This document shows, piece by piece, positions 42,764 through 52,017 of a stretch of 57,281 bases of DNA. Positions within the stretch are counted from its first letter, which is position 1; every line of letters begins with the position of its first letter. The stretch comes from Desulfotignum sp. GTDB lineage: Bacteria > Desulfobacterota > Desulfobacteria > Desulfobacterales > Desulfobacteraceae. Made by a program: the position numbers and the translations under genes. The DNA lies in contig JAABSA010000008.1 of NCBI GenBank assembly GCA_011390635.1, forward strand, positions 1-57,281. Direction: 5' to 3'. The notes beneath the pieces are model-generated. The model did no database searches. It was not told where the DNA came from and worked only from the letters and a program-made list of their open reading frames with translations.

Positions 42764-44041
42764 TTATTGATCGTCTGAAACATCCAGATGAAAGAGCTGA
42801 CGGGTAACATTGAGGTAGAGGGAATCATCCCGGTGGTCTCCGGTATTTCTTAAAAACAAAATCGGATCATGAATGGCCCGTGACGCGATGGCCCGGGTCA
42901 TACGGCGGATGGCATCCCTGTCTGATTCCGACAGGTGGGGCAGATGGGACAGGGTTTTATCACACTCCATTTCCACGATGGCCGTCATTTTGTCGTTGAT
43001 GGCCTTGATGGTGGGTACGATGGCCAGGCTGTCCAGCCATTTTCTGAATTTGACTACCGCTTCGGCCACAAAGCGCTCCGCTTTGACGGTTTCGTGCTCC
43101 CGCTGCTGGATATTGGATGCCACAATGGTTTTCAGATCATCGATATCATAGACATAGGCATTGGACAATGTATTGATTTTCGGATCGATATCCCGGGGCA
43201 CGGCAATATCGATGAAAAAGAGGGTCTTATACTGCCGTTTTTTCATGGCTTTTTTCACCTGGGCTGCCGTCAGCACATATTCAGTGGCACCGGTGGAAGA
43301 GATGATGATATCCACATCCGCCAGAGCGGATTCCCGCTCTTCAAATCCCAGGGCCTGCCCATTGAATTTTTGCGCCAGGACCACGGCATTTTCAAAGGTC
43401 CGGTTGGCCACCAGGATCTGTTTGACATTGTGGGAAAGCAGATGTTCCACAGCCAGTTCCGCCATCTCTCCCGCCCCCAGCAGCATCACGCTTTTGGTGG
43501 ACAGATCACTGAAAATTTTATTGGCCAGTTCAATGGCAGCATAGCTGATGGAAACGGCATTATCACCGATACCGGTTTCCTTGCGGATCTGTTTGGCAAC
43601 GGAAAAAGCTTTGTGCATCATACGGTTGAGCAGCACCCCTGAAGCCCTGGCTTCCACGGCAGTCCGGTACGCCTGCTTGACCTGGCCCAGTATCTGGGGT
43701 TCTCCCACCATCATGGAATCCAGACTGGAAGCCACACGAAAAATATGACGGACAGCCTCGTCTTTGCGAAAAACGTACAAGGCAGATGCAAATTCAGACA
43801 CCGCAATATTTTTGTGCCTGGAAATAAAGGCGGTCATGGTATCCACTGCATTATTTTTTTCACAGACATACACAATTTCAGTTCTGTTGCAGGTGGAAAA
43901 CACCAGTGCCTCTGTGATATCCGGATGCTGTTTGAGATCCCGGAGGGCTGCAAGGGTTTCTTCGGTGGAAAAAGACAGTCTTTCCCGAAGTTCCACAGGA
44001 GCGGTTTTATGGTTTACACCGATGAGTATGATATGTGGCAT
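42764..44041 (-). CDS. hemA: Glutamyl-tRNA reductase HemA
   Basis: From ATG 44041 the product is 425 residues. It begins IILIGVNHKTAPVELRERLS and has the catalytic Cys in STCNRTEIV, the NADPH domain (VMLLGAGEMAELA) and the C-terminal dimerisation helices. A longer open frame to 44134 is not HemA-like. It reduces glutamyl-tRNA to glutamate semialdehyde, the first committed step of tetrapyrrole synthesis by the C5 route. It is the third gene of the precorrin-2 dehydrogenase-CcsA-hemA operon. Confidence 0.97.
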   Translation of the reverse strand: MPHIILIGVNHKTAPVELRERLSFSTEETLAALRDLKQHPDITEALVFSTCNRTEIVYVCEKNNAVDTMTAFISRHKNIAVSEFASALYVFRKDEAVRHIFRVASSLDSMMVGEPQILGQVKQAYRTAVEARASGVLLNRMMHKAFSVAKQIRKETGIGDNAVSISYAAIELANKIFSDLSTKSVMLLGAGEMAELAVEHLLSHNVKQILVANRTFENAVVLAQKFNGQALGFEERESALADVDIIISSTGATEYVLTAAQVKKAMKKRQYKTLFFIDIAVPRDIDPKINTLSNAYVYDIDDLKTIVASNIQQREHETVKAERFVAEAVVKFRKWLDSLAIVPTIKAINDKMTAIVEMECDKTLSHLPHLSESDRDAIRRMTRAIASRAIHDPILFLRNTGDHRDDSLYLNVTRQLFHLDVSDDQ

Positions 44042-44051
44042 GATGTTCCCG

Positions 44052-44888
44052 TTATTTGGTGAACTCCTGGTGATGCCCGCCCAAAAAGAGATTAACCCCC
44101 AGAAAGGTGAAAATAATGACGGCAAATCCAACAATGGTCATGACAGCTGATTTTTTTCCCCGCCAGCCTGAATAGAGCCGCAGATGAAGCAGGACAGCAT
44201 ATACCAGCCAGGCACCCATGGAAAAAACCTCCTTGAAATCCCAGCTCCAGAACCGTCCCCAGACCAGTTTGGCATAGACAAATCCTGTGACCAGTCCAAG
44301 GGTCAGCAGAAAGAATCCCGTGATAATGCAGGCATGGCTGACAAAATCCAGAAAATCAAGGGATGGCAGGCGCTTGAAAAAAAATCCCCGGGTTTTGGCT
44401 TTGATCCCTTTCTCCTGGAGCAGGTACAATATTCCGGCACCGCATGCAAGGCCTAACGCTGCATCACCAGTGAACACCAGAAAGATATGGCAATAGAACC
44501 AGAATCCCTTGAGAATCTCATTGGGCACAACCCGGGTATCCGGCAGCAGCAGCACTGCCAGCATGGTACCGGACAAAAGCATTGCGGCAAACAGTCCCAG
44601 CATTTTGAGATTGAATTTATACTGCACATATAAAAACATGACCCCGAATGCCAGGGCGGCCATGGAAAGGCTCTGGACAAGGTTATGGACAGGCAGGTTT
44701 CCCAATGCCGTACCCAGAACCGCAGTGCCTGCAAGATGCACCAGCACGCCTGCGGTGATCAGGTACGCAGAGATTTTCTGGATGCGTTCCTGTTGATTCA
44801 CCAGGAAAAAAACGTATCCCGCCAGGCTCAAAACATACAGCAAAAAGGCAAATTCCAGCATAGTACCAGCTGTTTGTACTCCCATCAT
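44052..44888 (-). CDS. CcsA/HemX-family cytochrome c assembly-type membrane protein
   Basis: The 278-residue protein has about eight membrane segments and the heme-handling signature WGRFWSWDFKE near residue 210, close to the WGxxWxWDxxE of CcsA/CcmC. Conserved His residues lie in FYCHIFLVFTG and VSHACII. Located between hemA and precorrin-2 dehydrogenase, it matches the HemX position in other bacteria, where it affects HemA levels or heme trafficking. Start and stop overlap or nearly touch its neighbours. Confidence 0.85.
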   Translation of the reverse strand: MMGVQTAGTMLEFAFLLYVLSLAGYVFFLVNQQERIQKISAYLITAGVLVHLAGTAVLGTALGNLPVHNLVQSLSMAALAFGVMFLYVQYKFNLKMLGLFAAMLLSGTMLAVLLLPDTRVVPNEILKGFWFYCHIFLVFTGDAALGLACGAGILYLLQEKGIKAKTRGFFFKRLPSLDFLDFVSHACIITGFFLLTLGLVTGFVYAKLVWGRFWSWDFKEVFSMGAWLVYAVLLHLRLYSGWRGKKSAVMTIVGFAVIIFTFLGVNLFLGGHHQEFTK

Positions 44889-45556
44889 GGCTCCTGTATT
44901 TCCAACTTTTGTAATGTCAGATCCGTAAAAACAAACCCGTTTCCCAGCAGTTCAAACAGGACCGTATCAATGGCGGCGATCTCTTTGCCTGCAATGAGGG
45001 CCGGCAGATTCTTTTCCATCAGAGCCCGAAAAATCAGTTTATGGCCTTCAGGATCATGGCCTGCTGCCAGCAGCTTTTTTCGGATGGCTTTCATCAGCAA
45101 AAGAAACATGGCATATTCAGGACCATACGCCTGTGCCAGATCATCTCTGATCTTTTTGGCCAGAACCGGGCTCGCCCCGCAGGTGGAAACGGCACAGATC
45201 AAATCCCCCTGGTCCATGACCGCCGGCAGGATAAAATCTCCCTGGCCCGGTGCATCCGCACTATTGCACAGCACATGGGCGGCCCGGGCATCTGTCAGCA
45301 CCTGTTGATTCTGACGGGCATCGTTGGTAGCGGCAAATACCAGAAACATCCCCTCAAGATCCACGGGGAGAAATGCACGTCTTTTCAGCACGATACCCGG
45401 CATTTTTTCCAGTTCCTCACACACGACTTTGGAAACAACTGTAACCTGAGCACCTGACCGGACAAGGGTTTTCGCTTTTCTGGTTCCCACACGGCCCCCT
45501 CCCACCACCAGGCAGTTTCGGTCTCTGGCATTAAGAAAAACAGGATAATATTTCAT
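44885..45556 (-). CDS. Precorrin-2 dehydrogenase/sirohydrochlorin ferrochelatase (SirC/Met8 type)
   Basis: The 223-residue protein has an N-terminal NAD(P)-binding motif (LVVGGGRVGTRKAKTLV) and the family segment DFILPAVMDQGDLICAVSTC with the catalytic Asp region. The SAM-dependent methyltransferase domain of CysG is absent. It oxidises precorrin-2 to sirohydrochlorin and may insert iron. In sulfate reducers siroheme serves sulfite reductase and is also a precursor of heme b, which fits co-location with hemA. Confidence 0.92.
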   Translation of the reverse strand: MKYYPVFLNARDRNCLVVGGGRVGTRKAKTLVRSGAQVTVVSKVVCEELEKMPGIVLKRRAFLPVDLEGMFLVFAATNDARQNQQVLTDARAAHVLCNSADAPGQGDFILPAVMDQGDLICAVSTCGASPVLAKKIRDDLAQAYGPEYAMFLLLMKAIRKKLLAAGHDPEGHKLIFRALMEKNLPALIAGKEIAAIDTVLFELLGNGFVFTDLTLQKLEIQEP

Positions 45557-45604
45557 TTGGCAGCCTTGTGTTCACCCTTGTTTGTGTAAAACAATTACTA
45601 TATA

Positions 45605-45632
45605 TTGACAGCATGGTTTTTTCAATAATAAT
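45605..45632 (+). promoter_or_regulatory. Sigma-70 promoter of the amidohydrolase gene
   Basis: TTGACA (45605-45610), a 16-base spacer and AATAAT (45627-45632) lie just before the gene at 45651. The predicted start point is only a few bases from the ATG, so the leader would be very short. Confidence 0.5.
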
Positions 45633-45650
45633 TCAGAAAGATGATACAAG

Positions 45651-46490
45651 ATGATCATTGACACCCATACCCATTTGTTTCCACAAACCATTGCACAGGA
45701 CCGATCCCGGTTTTTTGCCAATGAACCGGAGTTCGCCCTGCTGTACAAAAATCCCAAGGCAAAGATGGCCACCATTGATCAACTGATCCAGACCATGGAC
45801 CACCACAGGGTGGACATTGCCTGTGCCAGCGGATTTCCCTGGCGCAACCCGGACCATGCCAGGGCAAACAACGATTATATCATTGCATGTGTCAACCAAT
45901 ATCCGGACCGGATCAGGGGATTGGCCTGTTTTGACCTGGAATGGACAGGAGCGGCTGAAGAAGCGGCCCGTTGTATTGATGCCGGTCTGTCCGGGGTGGG
46001 AGAACTGGCCTTTTACCTGTCCGGCATTGACGGCAGGGCACTGGATCTTATGACCGATGTGATGGCGGTCTTACGGGAAAAGGGCAACCTGCCGTGCATG
46101 ATCCACACCAACGAGCCTGTGGGGCACCCTTATCCCGGCAAAACCCCGGTGACCCTGGAACAGATCCAGACACTTGCAGAAACATTTGCCGACAACCGGA
46201 TCATTCTGGCCCATTGGGGCGGTGGTATTTTCTTTTACAACATCATGAAAAAACAATTAAAACAGACGTTGAAAAACATCTGGTATGACACGGCAGCATC
46301 CCCGTTTCTCTACGAACCTGCCATTTATGACATGGCCGCCCGGGCCGGTGTTCTGGAAAAAATCCTGCTGGGCACGGATTTTCCGTTGCTCCCGCCGGAG
46401 CGATATTACCGGGATCTGGATGCATCCGGACTGGATGAAGAACAGAAACAGGCGATCCTGGGCAACAATGCAGCCCTGTTCTATGCCTGA
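45651..46490 (+). CDS. Amidohydrolase-2 family metal-dependent hydrolase
   Basis: The 279-residue TIM-barrel protein has the N-terminal metal motif IDTHTHLF, a His in CMIHTNEPVGH, and LAHWGGG and LGTDFPL further on, which supply the remaining ligands. These are features of the ACMSD/aminocarboxymuconate-type amidohydrolase-2 family. Substrate cannot be told from sequence. It is monocistronic between divergent heme and convergent phoR genes. In the 153-base gap to phoR I see a GATGTC/GACATC inverted repeat at 46576-46603 and one copy of the dispersed ctttcatata element. Confidence 0.85.
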   Translation: MIIDTHTHLFPQTIAQDRSRFFANEPEFALLYKNPKAKMATIDQLIQTMDHHRVDIACASGFPWRNPDHARANNDYIIACVNQYPDRIRGLACFDLEWTGAAEEAARCIDAGLSGVGELAFYLSGIDGRALDLMTDVMAVLREKGNLPCMIHTNEPVGHPYPGKTPVTLEQIQTLAETFADNRIILAHWGGGIFFYNIMKKQLKQTLKNIWYDTAASPFLYEPAIYDMAARAGVLEKILLGTDFPLLPPERYYRDLDASGLDEEQKQAILGNNAALFYA

Positions 46491-46643
46491 CACCTATAGT
46501 TCTTCCCAACTGCCGGCTTTCATATAAAAAGGGTATCCGCGTATCTATTCACCTGCTATGATCGACAATCCCTCTGATGTCTTGCAATGCAGATACCGAC
46601 ATCTTATCTCATTCGGGTTTTGCAGCAGTTGGTAAAATCGGTT

Positions 46644-48416
46644 TCAGGCCCGGGAGGGTATACAGACATGAAAGGTGGTGCCGTGGCCCTTGACAGAGGA
46701 AACCGTGATACGGCCGTTGTGGTACTGGACAATGTGCTTGACGATGGCAAGCCCTAAACCGGTACCTCCTTGCTGGCGGCTTCTCCCCTTGTCCACCCGG
46801 TAGAATCGGTTGAAAATTTTTGGCAGATGTTCCTTGGCGATCCCGTTTCCGGAATCTGTGATGGTAATGTCCACCCATCCGCCGGTATTCCGGACCGTGA
46901 TAACCACCGGTTTGTTCTCCGGGCTGTATTTCACTGCATTTTCCACCAGATTCACAATGGCCTGTTCCATGAGAATCGGATCCACCATGGCGGTCAGGTC
47001 ATTGGGACAATCCACCCGGATCTGGATCTGTTTTTTCTCGGCCATGACACTGCAGGTGCTGACTGCACCCTGGATCAGGGTGGACAAATGATTTTCCGCA
47101 AACTGTATTCCGGTCCCCTCCAGCCGCTCCAGTCTTGCCAGGGCCAGCAGATCATCGATCAGTTCTATCATTCGGTTGACATTTTTTTCAATGATCTGTA
47201 AAAAACCGACGGCATCATCCCGGGTATCTGAGCGCATTTGCAGAAGGGTCTCGATAAATCCCTTGATGGTGGTCAGCGGGGTCTTAAGTTCATGGGAGAC
47301 ATTGGCGGCAAAATCCTTGTGCATCCTCTCCAAACGGCGCGTGCGTGTGATATCATGAAAAATAATCAACGTACCCATCCGCTGTTCTCTGGCATCCCAC
47401 AAGGCACTGGAGTGAATGTTGAAAATATGGTCCCCATCTCGCTGAATGGAGATATCCTCTTCCACGGGCTCATGTGTGGATAAAGCTTTCTGGATAAAGT
47501 TCTGGAGCGCAAAGTTCCGGGCCACCTCCAGAATATTCCGGTTTTTAAGCGCAGAAGGGGAAAAATTAAAGATAGCCGCAGCCGCATCATTAATGGTGAT
47601 GATCTGTTCTTGGTTACCGACGGCTATCACCCCTTCCTGCATGCTGGAATGAACGGCTTCAAGCTCTTTTTGCCGGTTCAAAGAATCCTGAATCCGGTCA
47701 TCCAGATTTTGTGCCATCTGGTTCATGGCCCGGGCAAGATCTGACAATTCCCGGGTATCGGGCAATGCCAGGTGATTGGTCAAATTTCCCCTGGCAAATG
47801 CCTGGGCGCCACGGGTGATGGTTTCCAAAGGCTGGATAATTCTGCGGGAAACATACAAGGAAGCTGCTCCTGCCGCAATAACCGTGAACGCCAGAAATAT
47901 AAAAATATTATTGCGCATTTCCCGGATGTCTTTCTCAATGGCGGAAACAGAAACCGCAGACCTGATCACGGCCGTCACCCCCCCGGGCCCTGACACAGGC
48001 AATGCAATGTACATCATGTTTTCATCCAGGGTGCTGCTGTAGCGCACGGACATGCCTTTTTCACCCTTGAGGGCCGCCTGGATTTCAGGCCTGTTTTTGT
48101 GATTTTCCATGGGTTTGAGCCGGGCAAAGGAATCTCCCACCACCTCTCCTGACGGCATCACAATGGTGATCCGCGTCTGAATGGATTCTCCCAGCTGCTT
48201 GCACAGGGTATCCAGTTCCCGGACCTGGCCTTTGGCCAAAACCTCGGCAAGATTGAGCTGGATGAGCCGGGCCCGTATGGTCAGCTCTTTTTCAGCGTTT
48301 CCCAGATAAAATTGTCTGGAATGATTGATAAAATACCAGGCTTCCAGGGAGAGCGAAACAATAGTGATAAGTAAAAAAAAAGAAAATATCCGCCAGATCA
48401 GTTTTGGTTTTTTCAT
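46644..48416 (-). CDS. phoR: Phosphate-regulon sensor histidine kinase PhoR
   Basis: The 590-residue protein has two membrane segments (about 9-30 and 165-188) flanking a periplasmic sensor domain of about 135 residues. HAMP (about 190-240), PAS (about 250-350), HisKA (FAANVSHELKTPLTTIKGF with the phosphorylated His) and HATPase (VENAVKYSPENKP, DSGNGIAKE, QQGGTGLGLA) domains follow. Its large sensor differs from the small E. coli PhoR but is normal outside enterobacteria. It follows phoB by 58 bases. Confidence 0.9.
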   Translation of the reverse strand: MKKPKLIWRIFSFFLLITIVSLSLEAWYFINHSRQFYLGNAEKELTIRARLIQLNLAEVLAKGQVRELDTLCKQLGESIQTRITIVMPSGEVVGDSFARLKPMENHKNRPEIQAALKGEKGMSVRYSSTLDENMMYIALPVSGPGGVTAVIRSAVSVSAIEKDIREMRNNIFIFLAFTVIAAGAASLYVSRRIIQPLETITRGAQAFARGNLTNHLALPDTRELSDLARAMNQMAQNLDDRIQDSLNRQKELEAVHSSMQEGVIAVGNQEQIITINDAAAAIFNFSPSALKNRNILEVARNFALQNFIQKALSTHEPVEEDISIQRDGDHIFNIHSSALWDAREQRMGTLIIFHDITRTRRLERMHKDFAANVSHELKTPLTTIKGFIETLLQMRSDTRDDAVGFLQIIEKNVNRMIELIDDLLALARLERLEGTGIQFAENHLSTLIQGAVSTCSVMAEKKQIQIRVDCPNDLTAMVDPILMEQAIVNLVENAVKYSPENKPVVITVRNTGGWVDITITDSGNGIAKEHLPKIFNRFYRVDKGRSRQQGGTGLGLAIVKHIVQYHNGRITVSSVKGHGTTFHVCIPSRA

Positions 48417-48474
48417 ATAAAATCTGCTTCTTTGATTACAGCGTTTTTTTCATGCCGCAATTTCCGTTTTTCCA

Positions 48475-49167
48475 TTACTCTTTAAACCGGTACCCCACAC
48501 CCCTTACGGTTTCAATGCAGGCTGCATGGGTTTTCAGTTTTTTGCGCAGTCCCACGATGATCACATCAACACTTCTTTCAGTCACAGCATAGTTTTCCCC
48601 GTGAATGGCATCCATGATCTGGCCTCTTGTGAACACCCAGCCTTTTTTATCTGCCAGAAAGGACAACAGTTCAAATTCAGACAAGGTCAGATCCACCATT
48701 TCCCCCTGGATGGTCACCGTATGCCTGGCACGGTCAATGGTCATCTCTCCCACCTGCCGGACGGCGGCGGAAGAATCATCCAGCGCATTTTTCCTGCGGC
48801 GCCGTAAAATGGCCCGGATCCTTGCCAGCAGTTCTTTGGGGCTGAATGGTTTGGAAATATAGTCATTGGCCCCAAGTTCCAGTCCGGTGACAATGTCTGA
48901 TTCCTCACCCTTGGCTGTGAGCATGACAATGGGCAGATCCTTTGTCTGGTCGGTATTTTTCAGATATCTGGTCACTTCCAGACCGTCGATACCCGGCAGC
49001 ATAAGATCCAGCACGATGAGGTCCGGCCGGGATTGTCTGGCAATTTTAATGGCCTGTTCCCCGGTGAATGCCGTGAGTATATCATACCCCTCGTTTTTAA
49101 GGTTATACCTGATCAACTCGATGATATCTTCTTCATCATCTACAATCAATATGGTTTCTCTGGGCAT
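48475..49167 (-). CDS. phoB: Phosphate-regulon response regulator PhoB
   Basis: An OmpR-type regulator of about 230 residues: receiver (ILIVDDEEDIIELI, phosphoacceptor in IVLDLMLPGIDG, Lys in YISKPF) and winged helix (LTLSEFELLSFLADKKGWVF, ERSVDVIIVGLRKKL). AGGA seven bases before ATG 49167 favours this start over ATG 49185. It is paired with phoR and phoU in one operon, which supports the Pho assignment. Confidence 0.9.
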   Translation of the reverse strand: MPRETILIVDDEEDIIELIRYNLKNEGYDILTAFTGEQAIKIARQSRPDLIVLDLMLPGIDGLEVTRYLKNTDQTKDLPIVMLTAKGEESDIVTGLELGANDYISKPFSPKELLARIRAILRRRRKNALDDSSAAVRQVGEMTIDRARHTVTIQGEMVDLTLSEFELLSFLADKKGWVFTRGQIMDAIHGENYAVTERSVDVIIVGLRKKLKTHAACIETVRGVGYRFKE

Positions 49168-49241
49168 TTTTTTATCCTGTTTCATGTTTTAATAATTTGT
49201 GCAGGATGCCGGCAACCGTATACACTGACGCCGGCCGGGCA

Positions 49242-49889
49242 TCAGGTGTGTCGGATGATATCTCCTTCAATGAGATAAATCACTTCTTCGGCAATATTGG
49301 TGGTATGGTCTCCGATCCGTTCAATATGCCGGGAAATCAGATACATATTGATAATCTCCGCCACCATTTCCGGATGCGCACGAATATCTGCTTTCATGGT
49401 ACGGTATGCATCATCTCTCATTGTATTGACCGCTTCATCCATTTCCAGAACCGTATAGGCCATGCCCACATCCATGCCCACCAGGGCATCCAGACTCAAT
49501 TTGAGCATATTGCCGGCCTGTTCCGCCATGGCGGTATAGTCATACCCGAACCTATTGGGATCCTCGGCAGAGGTTATGAACCGCCTTGCAATATTGACCG
49601 CATAATCTGCGATCCTTTCCAGATCGTTGTTGATCTTTATCACCGCCACAATCAACCGCAGGTCCGTTGCCACAGGCTGATACAATGCCAGAATCTTGAG
49701 ACATTCTTCTTCCACTTCAATTTCACGTTCATCCACTTCAAAATCGGTGTCAATGATAAACTGGGCCAATTGCAGGTTTTCCGTGCGGACCGCTTCAATG
49801 GATTTTTTCACCCGGTCCTCCACCAGGGCGCCCAGGGATAGAATCTCTTTTTTTATCTTATCCATTGCCCGGTGCAAATGGTTTGTCAT
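49242..49889 (-). CDS. phoU: Phosphate signalling protein PhoU
   Basis: The 215-residue all-helical protein carries the repeated PhoU signatures, including DTDFEVDEREIEVEEECLKI and LISRHIERIGDHTTNIAEEV. PhoU links the Pst transporter to PhoR and dampens the Pho response. CAGGAGG ahead of the ATG is a strong ribosome site. No pstSCAB genes are in the window, so the regulatory trio stands apart from its transporter. Confidence 0.95.
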   Translation of the reverse strand: MTNHLHRAMDKIKKEILSLGALVEDRVKKSIEAVRTENLQLAQFIIDTDFEVDEREIEVEEECLKILALYQPVATDLRLIVAVIKINNDLERIADYAVNIARRFITSAEDPNRFGYDYTAMAEQAGNMLKLSLDALVGMDVGMAYTVLEMDEAVNTMRDDAYRTMKADIRAHPEMVAEIINMYLISRHIERIGDHTTNIAEEVIYLIEGDIIRHT

Positions 49890-50000
49890 GGTTCCTCCTG
49901 ATAAATTGTAAAAACAGCATATAAATGAATATACAGCCGCTGCCGGTCTCTGTCGTCGTGGGGCATATCTTATCCAAACTGTTCTTTTACCTGTTTTGTG

Positions 50001-50026
50001 CTAGCATCATATTAGCAACATGTTAC
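50001..50026 (-). promoter_or_regulatory. Palindromic sites upstream of phoU
   Basis: The 211-base gap between the RsbW-like gene and phoU contains GCTAGCATCATATTAGC (50000-50016) and GCAACATGTTAC (50015-50026, centre AACATGTT). They overlap each other about 125 bases before phoU and may be regulator sites. I do not see a clean tandem Pho box. Confidence 0.35.
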
Positions 50027-50101
50027 ACTACCATTAAATTCAAAAACGCTCCCCCGGGCTGAATTTCGGTACCAAACCAACCAGCGGCTCCGGCGCGTTA
50101 C

Positions 50102-50551
50102 CTAAAAGGTGAAATCCTTTTGCAAAAACAGGATGTTTCCTTTTTCGTTAAAGGCATACCGGGTAAAATAGGTTTGCATGATAGGGATTCCCCTTCCATG
50201 ATCCGCCGCCAGGGGAAATTGGCAATACCTGTATTTTCGCCAGTCAAATCCGCTGCCCTGGTCTTCAATTTCCACGTGAATGGACAGATCATCAACAATC
50301 TTCAACCTGAACCTGACATCTTTTGTATCATCATTTTTATTGCCGTGGAGCACTGCGTTTGTCAATCCTTCCCGCATCACGAGATTGACGGCAAACAGAT
50401 GATCCGGCCTTTGGACTGCAGCCAGTCTGAATAATAGATACCGGGTAACCGCCTGGCATACCGCATCAATATTTTCCATACAGGAAGAGAACCGGATATC
50501 AATGGTATCTTCGGTCTGTATCATTTCAAACTTCCGGGTTCTCTTTGGCAT
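50102..50551 (-). CDS. RsbW-like serine-protein kinase/anti-sigma factor (HATPase)
   Basis: From ATG 50551 (GAGG about ten bases upstream) the product is 149 residues. It is a single GHKL ATPase domain with the N box LVMREGLTNAVLHGNKND, G1 EIEDQGSGFDW and G2 DHGRGIPIM. Such proteins bind and phosphorylate anti-anti-sigma factors or inhibit a sigma factor. It follows the PP2C gene by 5 bases. No STAS-domain partner is visible in the window, so the switch target is elsewhere. Confidence 0.85.
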   Translation of the reverse strand: MPKRTRKFEMIQTEDTIDIRFSSCMENIDAVCQAVTRYLLFRLAAVQRPDHLFAVNLVMREGLTNAVLHGNKNDDTKDVRFRLKIVDDLSIHVEIEDQGSGFDWRKYRYCQFPLAADHGRGIPIMQTYFTRYAFNEKGNILFLQKDFTF

Positions 50552-50556
50552 GAGAT

Positions 50557-51678
50557 TCACACCTCTATGCAAATTACGACAATATCATCTTCCGGAATCC
50601 TATGTGCGCCGGATAAATGCCGGATCAACTGTCCGGGGGCATCTGCACAGGAAAATTCCCGCAGATTCTGGAACACAGGCAGCAGTTTACGGGCACCTGC
50701 GACCCAGTTGATTTTTTTATCCACAGACTCCACCAGCCCGTCGGAATAAACCAAAAACCTGTCTCCTCTGGTTACCTTCATGCGCAAGACGCCAAAATGT
50801 GCGTCAGAAAACATACCCAGGACATCCCCCCGGGACTTGACCAGGAACGCATCGCCATGGACCGGCAGACATGCCGCAGGGGGATGCCCTGCATTGACAA
50901 GTGTCATGACCATGGTGGAACGGTTCAGGTGCAGATAACAGGCAGTCAGATATTTTTCAGGGGGCAGAATTTTCTGGAGTACCGCATTGACTATTTTCAT
51001 GCTTTCTCTGGGTGAATACAATGGTGTGCAATTCTGGGTCAGCAGGGCTTTCACCGATGCCGTCAGATAACTGGTTCTGATGTCGTGACCGGAAAAATCC
51101 GCCACAAAATATCCTGTGATATAATCACTGATATTCAAAATATCATAAAAATCCCCGCCAGCCTCTTCGAGGGCTTTATAATATACACCAAACCTTGCAT
51201 CGGGAAAATTTTTTGGTGCGGGAAGCATCGCGTTCTGGGCTTCGGCCACCTGCAGGAGTTTTGCTGCCTGATCCTGAATCAAAGAATTGGTGGCAATGGA
51301 AAGCTTCAGGTGAATGCGGACCCTTGCCAGAACCTCCAAAGGATGAAACGGCTTGGTGATATAGTCCACCGCCCCGAGATCAAAGCCTTTTAATTTGGCG
51401 TTTACATCACTGACACCGGTGAGAAAAATCACTGGAATCTGGTTGGTGGCGGCATCCTGTTTTAATTTTTCGATCACATCAAACCCGTTTTCCCCGGGCA
51501 TTTCAATATCCAGCAAAATCAGGTCTGGTTGTTTTTCTCTGGCAATGGCACGGCCTTCGGACCCGTTACCCGCAATAAACACCTGATACCCTTCCCTGGA
51601 CAGAGACTTTTCGATCATCGTCAGGTTCAAAAGGTTGTCATCCACGGCAAGCACGGTATAGGGCTGTATTTTCTGCAT
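50557..51678 (-). CDS. Response regulator with PP2C (SpoIIE/RsbU-type) phosphatase domain
   Basis: The 373-residue protein has a receiver (1-125; VLAVDDNLLN, phosphoacceptor in LILLDIEMPGENG, Lys in YITKPFHP), a short coiled linker, and a SpoIIE-type phosphatase (about 160-373). The phosphatase metal ligands are seen in EEAGGDFYD, VADFSGHD, YSDGLVE and EDDIVVI. It would dephosphorylate an anti-anti-sigma protein when its receiver is phosphorylated, opposing the RsbW-like kinase encoded next to it. Confidence 0.92.
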   Translation of the reverse strand: MQKIQPYTVLAVDDNLLNLTMIEKSLSREGYQVFIAGNGSEGRAIAREKQPDLILLDIEMPGENGFDVIEKLKQDAATNQIPVIFLTGVSDVNAKLKGFDLGAVDYITKPFHPLEVLARVRIHLKLSIATNSLIQDQAAKLLQVAEAQNAMLPAPKNFPDARFGVYYKALEEAGGDFYDILNISDYITGYFVADFSGHDIRTSYLTASVKALLTQNCTPLYSPRESMKIVNAVLQKILPPEKYLTACYLHLNRSTMVMTLVNAGHPPAACLPVHGDAFLVKSRGDVLGMFSDAHFGVLRMKVTRGDRFLVYSDGLVESVDKKINWVAGARKLLPVFQNLREFSCADAPGQLIRHLSGAHRIPEDDIVVICIEV

Positions 51679-51708
51679 TATCCCCAGTTCTCTGTGATTT
51701 GGGTGGTA

Positions 51709-52017
51709 TCAGGTGACGGCCAGGGCTTCCAGCCGGGTCTCAATCTCCAGAATATAGGCATCAAAATTATCAAGACTGCCTGCATTGGCCAACGCTTCCA
51801 TTTTTTTTGCCAGGGCGGCCATCTGGGTAAATCCCAGATTTGCGGCTGCCCCTTTTATGGAATGTGCTGCAGCAGCAGCCTGGGACGAATTATCATTGGA
51901 CACTCCCTGGCGGATCTTTTTCAGATCTGCCCGGGTGATGGTCACAAACAGTGCAACCAGTTCTGAAAATTCTTCTTCATTAATGTCCAGCTGGTCAGCC
52001 AGGTGTTTATAATCCAT
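51709..52017 (-). CDS. Histidine phosphotransfer (HPt) domain protein
   Basis: The 102-residue four-helix protein contains the HPt motif AAAHSIKGAAANLGF with the phosphorylatable His. GAGG five bases before the ATG supports the start. It lies 30 bases before the receiver-PP2C gene, so it is the probable phosphodonor between a hybrid kinase elsewhere and that regulator. Confidence 0.9.
   Translation of the reverse strand: MDYKHLADQLDINEEEFSELVALFVTITRADLKKIRQGVSNDNSSQAAAAAHSIKGAAANLGFTQMAALAKKMEALANAGSLDNFDAYILEIETRLEALAVT

Noticed and set aside
49890-50101. Pho box before phoU
   Set aside because: No pair of CTGTCAT-like heptamers with 11-base spacing was found; only unrelated palindromes are present.
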